64,000 nucleotides of DNA from Bacteroidota bacterium (GTDB lineage Bacteria > Bacteroidota > Bacteroidia > B-17B0 > Aurantibacillaceae). Shown here piece after piece: positions 36,533 through 44,461 of this stretch; positions within the stretch are counted from its first letter, which is position 1, and every line of letters begins with the position of its first letter. The stretch is from positions 45,302-109,301 of the forward strand of contig JABDBZ010000001.1 of NCBI GenBank assembly GCA_013288385.1, given 5' to 3'. The position numbers were made by a program, and so were the translations under genes. The notes under the pieces were generated by a model that had not been told where the DNA came from, made no database searches, and was given only the letters and a program-made list of their open reading frames with translations.

Positions 36533-36945
36533 TTAACTTAATAGAATTTTTAATTTTTGTCTTTCACTATAAAGAATTATTAAGACATTTATAAAGAGAA
36601 TTATACTTAATGCTAATGTATAGGGGGTTATTACAAAAAAATATTTATCGCTAATATATTTGTGATGGTTATTAAGTATAATACTCCACCAACAAATCTT
36701 GTTCGTTTAAATAATATTAATAAGGCCGGAATTAATTCACTCAAAGCAATTAGAATACTATAACCTTTCTTTAAACTAAAAAAATACCACATGATATATG
36801 AAGCTCTGACATTTTTAAGTAATGTATCTAGAGGTGGTTCGATATGGACAAACTGAAATCCGGTTAGCTTTGCAACACCATAAAGTATAAAAACATCTGA
36901 ATTAAAAAGAAGAATTAAAATGAAAATAATTTTTCTAAAATTCAT
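36533..36945 (-). pseudogene. DoxX-like membrane protein, reading frame shifted at a T7 run
   Basis: The first 104 residues (stop at 36631) give a DoxX-like start, with FNSDVFILYGVAKLTGFQF, then helices ending VLYLITITNILAINIFL. Just after a run of seven T on the minus strand (36641-36635) the frame hits a stop. In the -1 frame the sequence continues at 36634 for 33 more residues (VITPYTLALSIILFINVLIILYSERQ and so on) to a stop at 36533. That adds the missing last transmembrane helix and a basic tail and restores about 137 residues, normal for DoxX. The heptamer U UUU UUG is in the right phase for -1 slippage. Sequencing error, true mutation, slipped-strand phase variation or programmed frameshifting are all possible. 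Confidence 0.7.
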
Positions 36946-36980
36946 TAATGTTTTTTAATGTTGAATAACATTTACAATCA

Positions 36981-37853
36981 CTATGAAGGATCCAACCTAT
37001 ACTTCCAAATCTCAATAGTCTTACCAACTTTTTTATTGAAGATAATTGTTTTATTATCTTGAGAAATAAATACACGGGCGTGTTCTTCATCATCTTCAAG
37101 TGGATAAGTAATTTGCGTTACTTCTGAACCATCCGGTTTCATTTTAAAAATACAATTAGAACCATTTTTCATAGATGAGAAATAAATCCAGCTGCCATTT
37201 TTATCAAACGTTGGCCAGTTATCAGGTATTTCAGGTGTGTTTGTAATGTTCTCACTTACTTTATTGGTTACATTCATCACATACAAATCATCACTTTTTT
37301 TATCCGTCTTCGTATACACAATCGATTTCATGTCGGGAGAATATCGGGCGTAGTTTTCATCTTCTTTCGTATTAGTTATACGTTCTGTTAAACCGGTTTT
37401 AATTGTGTAACGGTAAATATCGTATGAACCATTTCCGCGTGTTGAATTAAATAAAATGTATCTGCTGTCAGGACTAAAATACGGATGAATATCGCTGCCT
37501 TTATGATTTGTTAATCGCTTCATGTCTTTACCATTACTCCGCATCATATAAATCTCCTCATTCCCATCTCTATCACTTACAAAAGTTATCCATTCGTTAT
37601 CTGCGCTCCAGTTAGCGAAATTATTATTGTAATTGTCTTTTGTTATTGCAACCTGATTATTGTCTTCTAAATCAGAAATAAGTAATTGCCATTTACCTGT
37701 TTCATTCGATTGGTATAATATTTTTTTGCTGTCGTTTGAGAGTTGAGGATAAGCCTTCTCTATACCTTCGGTTCTAAAAAGAATCTTACAGAACTCCATA
37801 TTCGACTGAAAAATTGTATTTAGAAAAAAAAGACCAGTTATTATCTTAACCAT
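36981..37853 (-). CDS. TolB-like beta-propeller protein (PD40/WD40-like repeats)
   Basis: The 290-residue protein has about six repeated strands of the PD40 type: YPQLSNDSKKILYQSN, FANWSADNEWITFVSDRDGNEEIYMM, HPYFSPDSRYILFNSTRGNGSYDIY, YARYSPDMKSIVYTKT, WPTFDKNGSWIYFSSMKNGSNCIF and ARVFISQDNKTIIFN. A short hydrophobic N-terminus suggests export. It lacks the TolB N-terminal domain. Such free propellers are common in Bacteroidota, often with unknown ligands. Confidence 0.82.
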   Translation of the reverse strand: MVKIITGLFFLNTIFQSNMEFCKILFRTEGIEKAYPQLSNDSKKILYQSNETGKWQLLISDLEDNNQVAITKDNYNNNFANWSADNEWITFVSDRDGNEEIYMMRSNGKDMKRLTNHKGSDIHPYFSPDSRYILFNSTRGNGSYDIYRYTIKTGLTERITNTKEDENYARYSPDMKSIVYTKTDKKSDDLYVMNVTNKVSENITNTPEIPDNWPTFDKNGSWIYFSSMKNGSNCIFKMKPDGSEVTQITYPLEDDEEHARVFISQDNKTIIFNKKVGKTIEIWKYRLDPS

Positions 37854-37895
37854 GCTATTTTAATTTTAAGTTTAAAAATAGTGCTTTATTATTCT

Positions 37896-38327
37896 TTAAT
37901 TTTTACAGTTCTCGCTAATTTGCTTTAAACTTATTTCTGTAGTTTGCAGCTCCTTAAAGTTAATATTTTTTATGGCTTGTTTGCGGTTTTCTTTAGCAAT
38001 TGGTAAAATTTGAGCAATAACTTCATGCCCTTTTGGTGTAATTGTTAATTTGAACCTCCGACGACTTGTGTCATGAGCAGTGCGCTGCACATACTTTTTT
38101 AACACTAATAATTCAATCAAACGGGTCATAGAGGCTTTGTCTTTAAAAACAAGGTCGGCTAAATCTGATTGCGTAATTTCTTCATTTTCGTTTAAAGCGT
38201 TTAAGACTAGCCACTGGTCAATTGTTATGGAAATGCCATTTGCTTTGAATTTTGCCTGAGCATAACGACGGTAAGATTTGATTGATTTTTCTAATTGATA
38301 AAAAAACACTTCGTTCAACTTTTGCAT
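37896..38327 (-). CDS. MarR-family transcriptional regulator
   Basis: The 143-residue protein has the winged helix of the family: SITIDQWLVLNALNENEEITQSDLADLVFKDKASMTRLIELLVLKKYVQRTAHDTSRRRFKLTITPKGHEVI, with dimerisation helices at both ends. The start at 38327 (MQKLNEVFF) is chosen over an upstream in-frame start at 38372. The promoter's TAAATTTG box lies at 38331-38338 and would otherwise be inside the gene. A palindrome overlapping the -33 element suggests autorepression. The target genes are not evident; the TolB-like gene follows on the same strand. Confidence 0.9.
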   Translation of the reverse strand: MQKLNEVFFYQLEKSIKSYRRYAQAKFKANGISITIDQWLVLNALNENEEITQSDLADLVFKDKASMTRLIELLVLKKYVQRTAHDTSRRRFKLTITPKGHEVIAQILPIAKENRKQAIKNINFKELQTTEISLKQISENCKN

Positions 38328-38330
38328 ATA

Positions 38331-38360
38331 CAAATTTAAAGAAAATAGTTGATATATCAA
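38331..38360 (-). promoter_or_regulatory. Promoter and palindromic operator of the MarR gene
   Basis: On the minus strand TTG (38360-38358), a 19-base spacer and TAAATTTG (38338-38331) fit the Bacteroidota promoter. The perfect 12-bp palindrome TTGATATATCAA (38349-38360) covers the -33 element, and a further TTGATG follows at about 38364-38369. Palindromes of this size are typical MarR sites. The ATG at 38327 is 3 bases after the box, so the mRNA is probably leaderless. Confidence 0.65.
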
Positions 38361-38456
38361 TAGTTGATGCAATTTTTTTTGACGTCACAAAACACAAAGT
38401 AAATTAACCATGAGGCATGGAGACACAGTTTTATTTTGCAAGATTTTTTGGAACAA

Positions 38457-38522
38457 TGTCACTTCGAGCGTGAGTTGAGAACCAAAGAAAGAAACTCTTC
38501 TCGACTGTCGCTCGAAGTGACA
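38457..38522. repeat. REP-like imperfect palindrome (TGTCACTTCGAGCG type)
   Basis: TGTCACTTCGAGCG at the left end and CGCTCGAAGTGACA at the right are exact inverted copies (14 bp), with partly matching inner arms (GTTGAGAA / TTCTCGAC). It is followed by GCAATTGCGAGGAACGA. Both words are known to me from dispersed bacterial intergenic repeats. It lies between the clpB stop and the MarR gene and may act as a hairpin for clpB mRNA ends. Confidence 0.7.
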
Positions 38523-38550
38523 CTTTCGCAATTGCGAGGAACGAAAATAA

Positions 38551-41148
38551 TTACTTATTCGTAAACACAAACTTTTTATCCTTCACATCAATCACAATTT
38601 CTTTATCCTTATTAATTGTACCGGCAAGTAATTGTTTTGAGAGTTCATTTAAAACTTGTTTTTGCATCACACGTTTTACAGGTCTTGCACCAAACTGAGG
38701 ATCATAGCCTAATTCAGCCAACCATTCTAATGCATCTTCAGTAGCAGAAATTTTTACTTGCTGTTCTTGTAAACGTTTTACTATTTGATCGAATTGAATT
38801 TTTGCAATCTCTTTTACATCATCTCTTGTTAAAGGTTCAAACATAATTACTTCATCAATGCGATTTAAAAATTCTGGACGAATAGTTTTTTTCAATAACT
38901 CAAATACTTGACCTTTTGTTTTTGCTAGAATTTCTTCTCTATTTGTAACATCCATTTTCTCATAGCTTTCTTGAATAATATGAGAGCCAATGTTACTGGT
39001 CATAATAATGATGGTGTTTTTGAAATTAACGGTCCTTCCTTTGCTATCGGTTAACCTACCGTCATCTAATACTTGTAATAAAATATTGAATACATCGGGA
39101 TGTGCTTTTTCAATCTCATCTAATAATATAACTGAGTATGGTCTTCTACGGACAGCCTCGGTTAATTGTCCACCTTCATCGTAACCAACATATCCCGGAG
39201 GAGCACCAATCAATCTACTCACAGCATGTCTTTCTTGGAATTCACTCATGTCAATTCGCGTCATTGCATTTTCATTATTGAATAAAAATTCGGCTAACGC
39301 TTTTGCTAATTCTGTTTTACCAACACCTGTAGTTCCTAAAAAAATAAATGACCCAATCGGTTTTTTATTATCCTGCAATCCGGCTCTGCTTCTACGAACA
39401 GCATCTGCAATACTTTCGATAGCATCATGCTGACCAACTACGCGTTTGTGTAATTCTTCTTCTAAGTTTAATAATTTTTCTTTTTCACTTTGCAGCATAC
39501 GGTTAATTGGTATGCCTGTCCATGCACTCACAACAGCAGCAATATCTTCACTATCCACTTCCTCTTTTACCATTTGAGAACCACTTGCTTTTGCAACGCT
39601 TAGTTTTTTCTCAACCTCTTCTAATTTAGCTTCTGCTTCCTTTATTTTGCCATATCTGATCTCAGCAACTTTACCATAATCGCCCTGCTTTTCAAAATTA
39701 TTAGCTTGAACTTTTAAATCTTCGATTTGTGCTTTTATTTTTTGTACACCTTCAATTACTTCTTTTTCACTTTGCCATTTAGCTCGTAGAGAAGTACGTT
39801 TATCTTGGTATTCGGCAATATCTTTATTTAAAAGTTCTACTTTTTTAGATTCATTTTCACGCTTCATGGCTTCGCGTTCAATTTCCAAAGACATAATTTT
39901 ACGTTCAACTTCATCTAATTCAATTGGCATTGAATTAATTTGCATACGTAATTTACTCGCAGCTTCATCCATTAAATCGATAGCTTTATCCGGCAAAAAA
40001 CGATCGCTGATATAACGTTGACTTAAATCAACTGCAGCAATAATAGCTTCATCTTTGATCCGCACTTTATGATGCGTTTCATATTTTTCTTTGATCCCAC
40101 GAAGAATAGAAATTGCATCTTCCGAGCTTGGTTCATCTACCATTACTTTTTGAAAACGACGCTCAAGCGCTTTATCTTTTTCAAAATACTTTTGAAACTC
40201 AGCTAGAGTAGTTGCACCAATAGCTCTTAATTCACCACGAGCTAAAGCAGGTTTTAAAATATTGGCAGCATCCATTGCACCTTCACCACCACTGCCGGCT
40301 CCAACGAGTGTATGAATTTCATCAATAAATAAAACGATGTCACCATTAGCACTTACCACTTCTTTGACAACAGATTTTAAGCGGTCTTCAAATTCGCCCT
40401 TATATTTTGCGCCTGCAATCAGGGCACTTAAATCCAAAGCAAAGACTTGCTTATTTTTTAAATTTTCCGGAACATCTCCCTCAATAATTCTATGCGCTAA
40501 ACCTTCTGCAATAGCAGTTTTACCCACACCTGGTTCACCAACTAAAATTGGATTGTTTTTTGAGCGACGAGAAAGAATTTGTAAAACTCTTCTTATTTCT
40601 TCATCGCGTCCAATCACAGGATCTAATTTCCCTTTTTGTGCTTGTTGATTTAAATTAATGGCATATTTATTCAATGCATTGTAATTTTCTTCTGCTAACT
40701 GACTTGTAACGCGTTCGCCTTTTCTTAAATCGGTTATACCTGCTTTTAAATTTTTCTCCGTTATACCTGAATCTTTCATTAAGTTTGAAATACTATCACC
40801 CGCATTTACTAAACCAATGAGCAAATGTTCAATGGAAACATACTCATCTTTGTATTCCGTAATACTTGCGGTTGCTTTTGCTATAGCCTGGTTGGCCGCA
40901 TTAGATAAATATGCTTGCCCACCGGAGACTTTTGGATAAGACTTAATAATGGAGTCAACCGTTTTTTCAAATGTTTCAGGGTTTATGTTTAATTTTTTTA
41001 AAATAAATGGAGTCACATTTTCATCCACTTCTAAAATGCCTTTTAAAAGATGCCCGGTTTCAATAGCTTGTTGTCCGCCAACAGTAGCTAATTGCATTGC
41101 TTGTTGCACTGCTTCTTGCGATTTGATCGTAAAATTATTTAGATTCAT
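38551..41148 (-). CDS. clpB: ATP-dependent disaggregase ClpB
   Basis: Hsp100 chaperone that extracts polypeptides from aggregates together with DnaK. The 865 residues show the N-terminal Clp repeat domain (SQEAVQQAMQLA to residue about 145), AAA1 with Walker A GEPGVGKT (204-211), the coiled-coil M domain (about 405-530), AAA2 with Walker A GTTGVGKT (near 604) and pore loops including the GYVGYDEGG motif. No ClpP-docking loop, as expected for ClpB. A long inverted repeat precedes it. Confidence 0.97.
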   Translation of the reverse strand: MNLNNFTIKSQEAVQQAMQLATVGGQQAIETGHLLKGILEVDENVTPFILKKLNINPETFEKTVDSIIKSYPKVSGGQAYLSNAANQAIAKATASITEYKDEYVSIEHLLIGLVNAGDSISNLMKDSGITEKNLKAGITDLRKGERVTSQLAEENYNALNKYAINLNQQAQKGKLDPVIGRDEEIRRVLQILSRRSKNNPILVGEPGVGKTAIAEGLAHRIIEGDVPENLKNKQVFALDLSALIAGAKYKGEFEDRLKSVVKEVVSANGDIVLFIDEIHTLVGAGSGGEGAMDAANILKPALARGELRAIGATTLAEFQKYFEKDKALERRFQKVMVDEPSSEDAISILRGIKEKYETHHKVRIKDEAIIAAVDLSQRYISDRFLPDKAIDLMDEAASKLRMQINSMPIELDEVERKIMSLEIEREAMKRENESKKVELLNKDIAEYQDKRTSLRAKWQSEKEVIEGVQKIKAQIEDLKVQANNFEKQGDYGKVAEIRYGKIKEAEAKLEEVEKKLSVAKASGSQMVKEEVDSEDIAAVVSAWTGIPINRMLQSEKEKLLNLEEELHKRVVGQHDAIESIADAVRRSRAGLQDNKKPIGSFIFLGTTGVGKTELAKALAEFLFNNENAMTRIDMSEFQERHAVSRLIGAPPGYVGYDEGGQLTEAVRRRPYSVILLDEIEKAHPDVFNILLQVLDDGRLTDSKGRTVNFKNTIIIMTSNIGSHIIQESYEKMDVTNREEILAKTKGQVFELLKKTIRPEFLNRIDEVIMFEPLTRDDVKEIAKIQFDQIVKRLQEQQVKISATEDALEWLAELGYDPQFGARPVKRVMQKQVLNELSKQLLAGTINKDKEIVIDVKDKKFVFTNK

Positions 41149-41187
41149 AATAATAAGTTTTAACGTTTTTTTTCAATCAACTTTGAA

Positions 41188-41234
41188 CTGAACGAAACTT
41201 CATAAAGACTTTTACTTTATTTGGTTTCGTTCAG
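41188..41234. promoter_or_regulatory. Nested inverted repeat upstream of clpB
   Basis: CTGAACGAAAC (41188-41198) and GTTTCGTTCAG (41224-41234) are perfect inverted copies; inside them ATAAAG (41202-41207) and CTTTAT (41215-41220) also pair. It ends about 40 bases upstream of the clpB start. It could be a stress-regulator operator or a leader hairpin. It lacks a T-run, so it is not a simple terminator. Confidence 0.5.
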
Positions 41235-41372
41235 AACAAATAAACATGAAAACACTTATTGATTATCAAAATGCGTTCCATATTAGGAATCGGAAAAAAC
41301 GACTCAAAGAAAAGGGTTTTGATGCCTTATTGGCTTAAAAGGAGGAAAAGAATGACGGATTGGCAAAGAATA

Positions 41373-42782
41373 TTATTTCGAGAGAATTTTAAATTCAACC
41401 CTGCGATTAACAGCATGTTCAAGCTCGCTGCATTCAACCCCATTTATACAACGGTTTAATATTTTAGTTTCTCCATAGCCTTTTGATGTAAGTCGTGAAG
41501 GGCTAATCCCGTTTTTTTCGAGATAATCAATTACTGATTTAGCGCGCATCTCACTTAATTTCAAGTTTTCTTGGTCGTTACCTTTACTATCTGTGTGTGC
41601 GCCGATTTCAACTTTTATGGCAGTATTTGCTTGCAATATAGATGTGATTTTATCGAGTGTTTCAATGGCTGCATCTAATAAATTAAATTTGTTAGTTTCA
41701 AAAAGAATAGGCTCAATAATTATTTTGTTTTCGTTTGTGCTCTTTGATTTTTTATTCAGCCCCAGTTCCAACCAAGGATCTTCCATTTCTACTTCGCGAA
41801 TTTTACTTATTTCAGACGCTATTGGTTTGTAAATAAATTTAGCACCCTTTACATGGGTTAGGACTTTCACGAGATTATCATCGTTGCTATACATTAAAAT
41901 ACTGCTGAAAACATCAAGCTGACTTTTATCATTTTCGGCACTTAAATAAAAACGTTTTAAGTAAGGAAGATATTTAAATTTAAATAAACCAAGATCGTCT
42001 GTAACAGTACTATCAATTACTTCATATGCATCATTTAATAAAAGAATTTTAATTTTTCCGAGTGGGTTAGAGGTATTATCACCATATAATTTTGCATTTA
42101 CGCTCATTCGCATTTCACTTTCACTTAAAGTAAGAGAATTAAATTTTGGGTTATTTGAACTATTAACTGCAGTTGAAATTCTATTTGCAGCAATAGTATC
42201 TAGGGTACTTGCAAGTTGATCATCTTTATTGATGACATCTAATTTTTCATTCTTTTGTAACTCTGCAGCATCAACTCCAATAAAATAAGTTTGATCCGGC
42301 TTTATTTCATCAAAGGCGAAAGAACCTAAGTTATTTGTTTTTGTTTTCTTTATGATTGTGTTTCTTTTGTTAGATAAGTAAACAGTTCTGTTAGCAAAAA
42401 AAGTTTTTTTACCTTTTGTTACGTGTATTAATTTGCCGCCTATATTATTAGTGAAACCATTGTTGACCATTTTGTTTTTATCTGCATTACTCAAAACCCA
42501 TTCAGCTTTGTTATTGGTAAAAGTTGTTTTTGATGAAAATTTTTGAGCGCTATTATTTAAAAATACTTGTGAAGCATTGTTAATACTACCATCTGAAACT
42601 GTTAATTGAATTTTACTGATTTGAGAAGGAATAATATTGGTGATCACAAAATTCCCGAAACGATCGGTTTGCGTTGTTCTTAAAGCTTTTCCTTCACCAT
42701 TAAAAACAGTTACGGTTTGTTTTTTTACAGTTAACTTAGGATCGTTATTTAATAATACTTGAGATGCAATAGTGGCGGGCAA
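41373..42782 (-). CDS. OmpA-family protein, C-terminal part of a frameshifted gene
   Basis: The 469-residue frame has no signal peptide and only a TTG as possible start. It contains three or four carboxypeptidase-regulatory-like beta sandwiches (VTVFNGEGKALRTTQTDRFGNFVITNI; KKTKTNNLGSFAFDEIKP; IDSTVTDDLGLFKFKYLP). A C-terminal OmpA peptidoglycan-binding domain follows (ILFETNKFNLLDAAIETLDKI, VEIGAHTDSKG, LSEMRAKSVIDYLEKNGI, LTSKGYGET, NRRVEF). The same frame stays open upstream to within a few bases of the preceding gene's end. Removing one base from the A8 run at 42820-42827 would fuse the two into one exported protein of about 640 residues. Confidence 0.8.
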   Translation of the reverse strand: MPATIASQVLLNNDPKLTVKKQTVTVFNGEGKALRTTQTDRFGNFVITNIIPSQISKIQLTVSDGSINNASQVFLNNSAQKFSSKTTFTNNKAEWVLSNADKNKMVNNGFTNNIGGKLIHVTKGKKTFFANRTVYLSNKRNTIIKKTKTNNLGSFAFDEIKPDQTYFIGVDAAELQKNEKLDVINKDDQLASTLDTIAANRISTAVNSSNNPKFNSLTLSESEMRMSVNAKLYGDNTSNPLGKIKILLLNDAYEVIDSTVTDDLGLFKFKYLPYLKRFYLSAENDKSQLDVFSSILMYSNDDNLVKVLTHVKGAKFIYKPIASEISKIREVEMEDPWLELGLNKKSKSTNENKIIIEPILFETNKFNLLDAAIETLDKITSILQANTAIKVEIGAHTDSKGNDQENLKLSEMRAKSVIDYLEKNGISPSRLTSKGYGETKILNRCINGVECSELEHAVNRRVEFKILSK

Positions 42783-42816
42783 AGCAATATTGGTGTTTTC
42801 AGATAAAAGTGGTTGT

Positions 42817-43287
42817 TCATTTTTTTTGTGGTTTTATAACGTTTCGATAGAATCGATTGATGTATGTAGTGTCTGAAATCATTTTACTGACGCCATCAAA
42901 ATAAATTTTTTGAATTGGCTTCGTGAAAACAGATGTATCTACATCTTCGTCATTTTTATAAAAAAAAGGGATATCTAATTCATGTACCATTTTAATAGTT
43001 TGTTTTTCAGTGGGAACATTTGTAGCATCCACTTCGAAAAACATAACAGGGCAATCAGGATGTTGGACATATACTTTATACTTTTTACCAAAGTTTAAAG
43101 TAAGTTTAAAACCCGGTTTTTTTTCGGTATTTAAACTTTGTTCAGTTTTGTTTGACTCAACTACGGTTAATCTGACATTATAAATAGGATAATTATTTAT
43201 GTCATTATGCCCAATAATAATTATTTGCGCAAAAGAAATTGTGCTCAAACTAAAGAGCAACAGAGATAATATGGATTTGATTTTCAT
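42817..43287 (-). CDS. N-terminal part of the frameshifted OmpA-family gene
   Basis: The 156-residue frame begins with a signal peptide (MKIKSILSLLLFSLSTISFAQ) and a beta-sandwich domain (IIIIGHNDINNYPIYNVRLTVVE; GFKLTLNFGKKYKVYVQHPDCPVMFFEVDA). It then has KMVHELDIPFF and a linker, and stops at TGA directly after eight A. In the +1 frame the reading continues NEQPLLSENTNIALPATIASQ into the OmpA-domain frame. Split as it stands, the signal peptide and peptidoglycan-binding domain are on separate products. Confidence 0.75.
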   Translation of the reverse strand: MKIKSILSLLLFSLSTISFAQIIIIGHNDINNYPIYNVRLTVVESNKTEQSLNTEKKPGFKLTLNFGKKYKVYVQHPDCPVMFFEVDATNVPTEKQTIKMVHELDIPFFYKNDEDVDTSVFTKPIQKIYFDGVSKMISDTTYINRFYRNVIKPQKK

Positions 43288-43293
43288 TAAATT

Positions 43294-44376
43294 CTAAATT
43301 ACAATTTTTTTTAAATACTTTTTAATTTCTTTTATCAAATTACTGTTTGTAGAATTTTTGTAGGAAGATATCTCAAAATGCAGTTGTGGCGTTTGTTTCA
43401 GACTTTTTAGACCATTTAAATATTCTTTGTCGATTTTATTAAGGTAACTATTCCGAATCTTTTGTTCATAGTCTCGTCCTCGTTTTTTTATGTTTTGTTT
43501 CAGGTTGGCAGAATTAGTTTTTAAATAAATAATTAGATTAGGTGATGGTAATTCTGAGGCAAGCAAATGGAATTTTTTCTCAAAATGATTAAAATCTTTT
43601 ACAGTTAAATTAGCCTTTGCAAACCATAAACATTTATAAATTGAATGATCGCAAACAATAGAAATGTTTTTCTTTTTGAATGCCATTTTTAATTGATTGA
43701 AACGTTCAATTAAAAAGCTGGTCTCCAAAGCTGCTGCATACTTTTTTGGGTTTTTATAAAAGAGTGGTAATAAAGGATTGTTTTCAAAATGCTCTTGCAC
43801 AAAAACTGCATTTAATTGTTTAGCCAATTCTTTAGCGAGTGTTGTTTTACCGCTTCCAATATTACCTTCTATACAAATAATTTTGTTTCGGGTTTCATAC
43901 TTCCTAGTGTATAGATTGTCTTTACAGTCTTTTAAAAGAGCAGAAATTGTTTTTTTGAGCACCGGATGTTTTATTTTTGGAGCAATTTCATTTAATGGAA
44001 CAAGAACAAATTTTCTTAAATGTAAACGTGGATGAGGAATTTGAACTAATTTATTTTCTATTATTTCATTATTAAAAAGTAAAATGTCAATATCCATTGT
44101 CCGGTCGGCATTCTTGTTTTTGCCCCTTGATCTACCCAGTTTTTTTTCAATAATTAACAATGTTTTTAAAAGTGTTTGAGAGTCCATTTTTGTGGAAATT
44201 TCTACACATAAATTAAGGAAATTATTCTTTGAAGTGCTTCCCCAGGCTTGTGTTTCATAGATATTGGAGGTTTGAATAATGTTACCTACCTTTTTTTCGA
44301 TCAATTTCAAGGCATTTTCGATGTTTTCCAATCGATTGCCTAAATTTCCGCCCAAACATAAAAATGCTCTGTTCAT
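43294..44376 (-). CDS. folK: Fusion of FolK (HPPK) and a deoxynucleoside kinase
   Basis: Residues 1 to about 160 are 6-hydroxymethyl-7,8-dihydropterin pyrophosphokinase of folate synthesis: AFLCLGGNLGNRLENI, SNIYETQAWG, the loop GRSRGKNKNADRTMDIDIL (81-99) and IPHPRLHLRKFVLVPL. Residues about 165-360 are a deoxynucleoside/deoxyguanosine-kinase-like domain: Walker A GNIGSGKTT (171-179), the acceptor motif FVQEHFENNPLLPLFY, SFLIERFNQ, VCDHSIYK and the lid KKRGRDYEQ. Both catalytic signatures look intact, so it is probably bifunctional. The start is 6 bases short of nothing notable on the other strand; it is divergent from sppA. Confidence 0.9.
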   Translation of the reverse strand: MNRAFLCLGGNLGNRLENIENALKLIEKKVGNIIQTSNIYETQAWGSTSKNNFLNLCVEISTKMDSQTLLKTLLIIEKKLGRSRGKNKNADRTMDIDILLFNNEIIENKLVQIPHPRLHLRKFVLVPLNEIAPKIKHPVLKKTISALLKDCKDNLYTRKYETRNKIICIEGNIGSGKTTLAKELAKQLNAVFVQEHFENNPLLPLFYKNPKKYAAALETSFLIERFNQLKMAFKKKNISIVCDHSIYKCLWFAKANLTVKDFNHFEKKFHLLASELPSPNLIIYLKTNSANLKQNIKKRGRDYEQKIRNSYLNKIDKEYLNGLKSLKQTPQLHFEISSYKNSTNSNLIKEIKKYLKKIVI

Positions 44377-44408
44377 AATAATTCAAGTATGAAAGTAAGT
44401 ATATCCTT

Positions 44409-44416
44409 TAACTTTG
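44409..44416 (+). promoter_or_regulatory. Probable -7 box of sppA (TAACTTTG)
   Basis: TAACTTTG matches TAnnTTTG at all fixed positions and would start transcription near 44423, 39 bases before the sppA ATG. The -33 element is poor. Confidence 0.45.
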
Positions 44417-44461
44417 CATAGAGTTTATTAAACATTAAGTAAATCAATAAAATAAGTTAAC

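Noticed and set aside
41246..41459. Possible small genes between clpB and the OmpA-family gene: a 30-codon frame from ATG 41246, and a frame from ATG 41352 preceded by AAGGAGG.
   Set aside because: Both are short and unlike anything I know, and the second runs antisense into the OmpA-domain 3' end. The AAGGAGG is striking, but Bacteroidota rarely use Shine-Dalgarno sequences, so it is probably chance.
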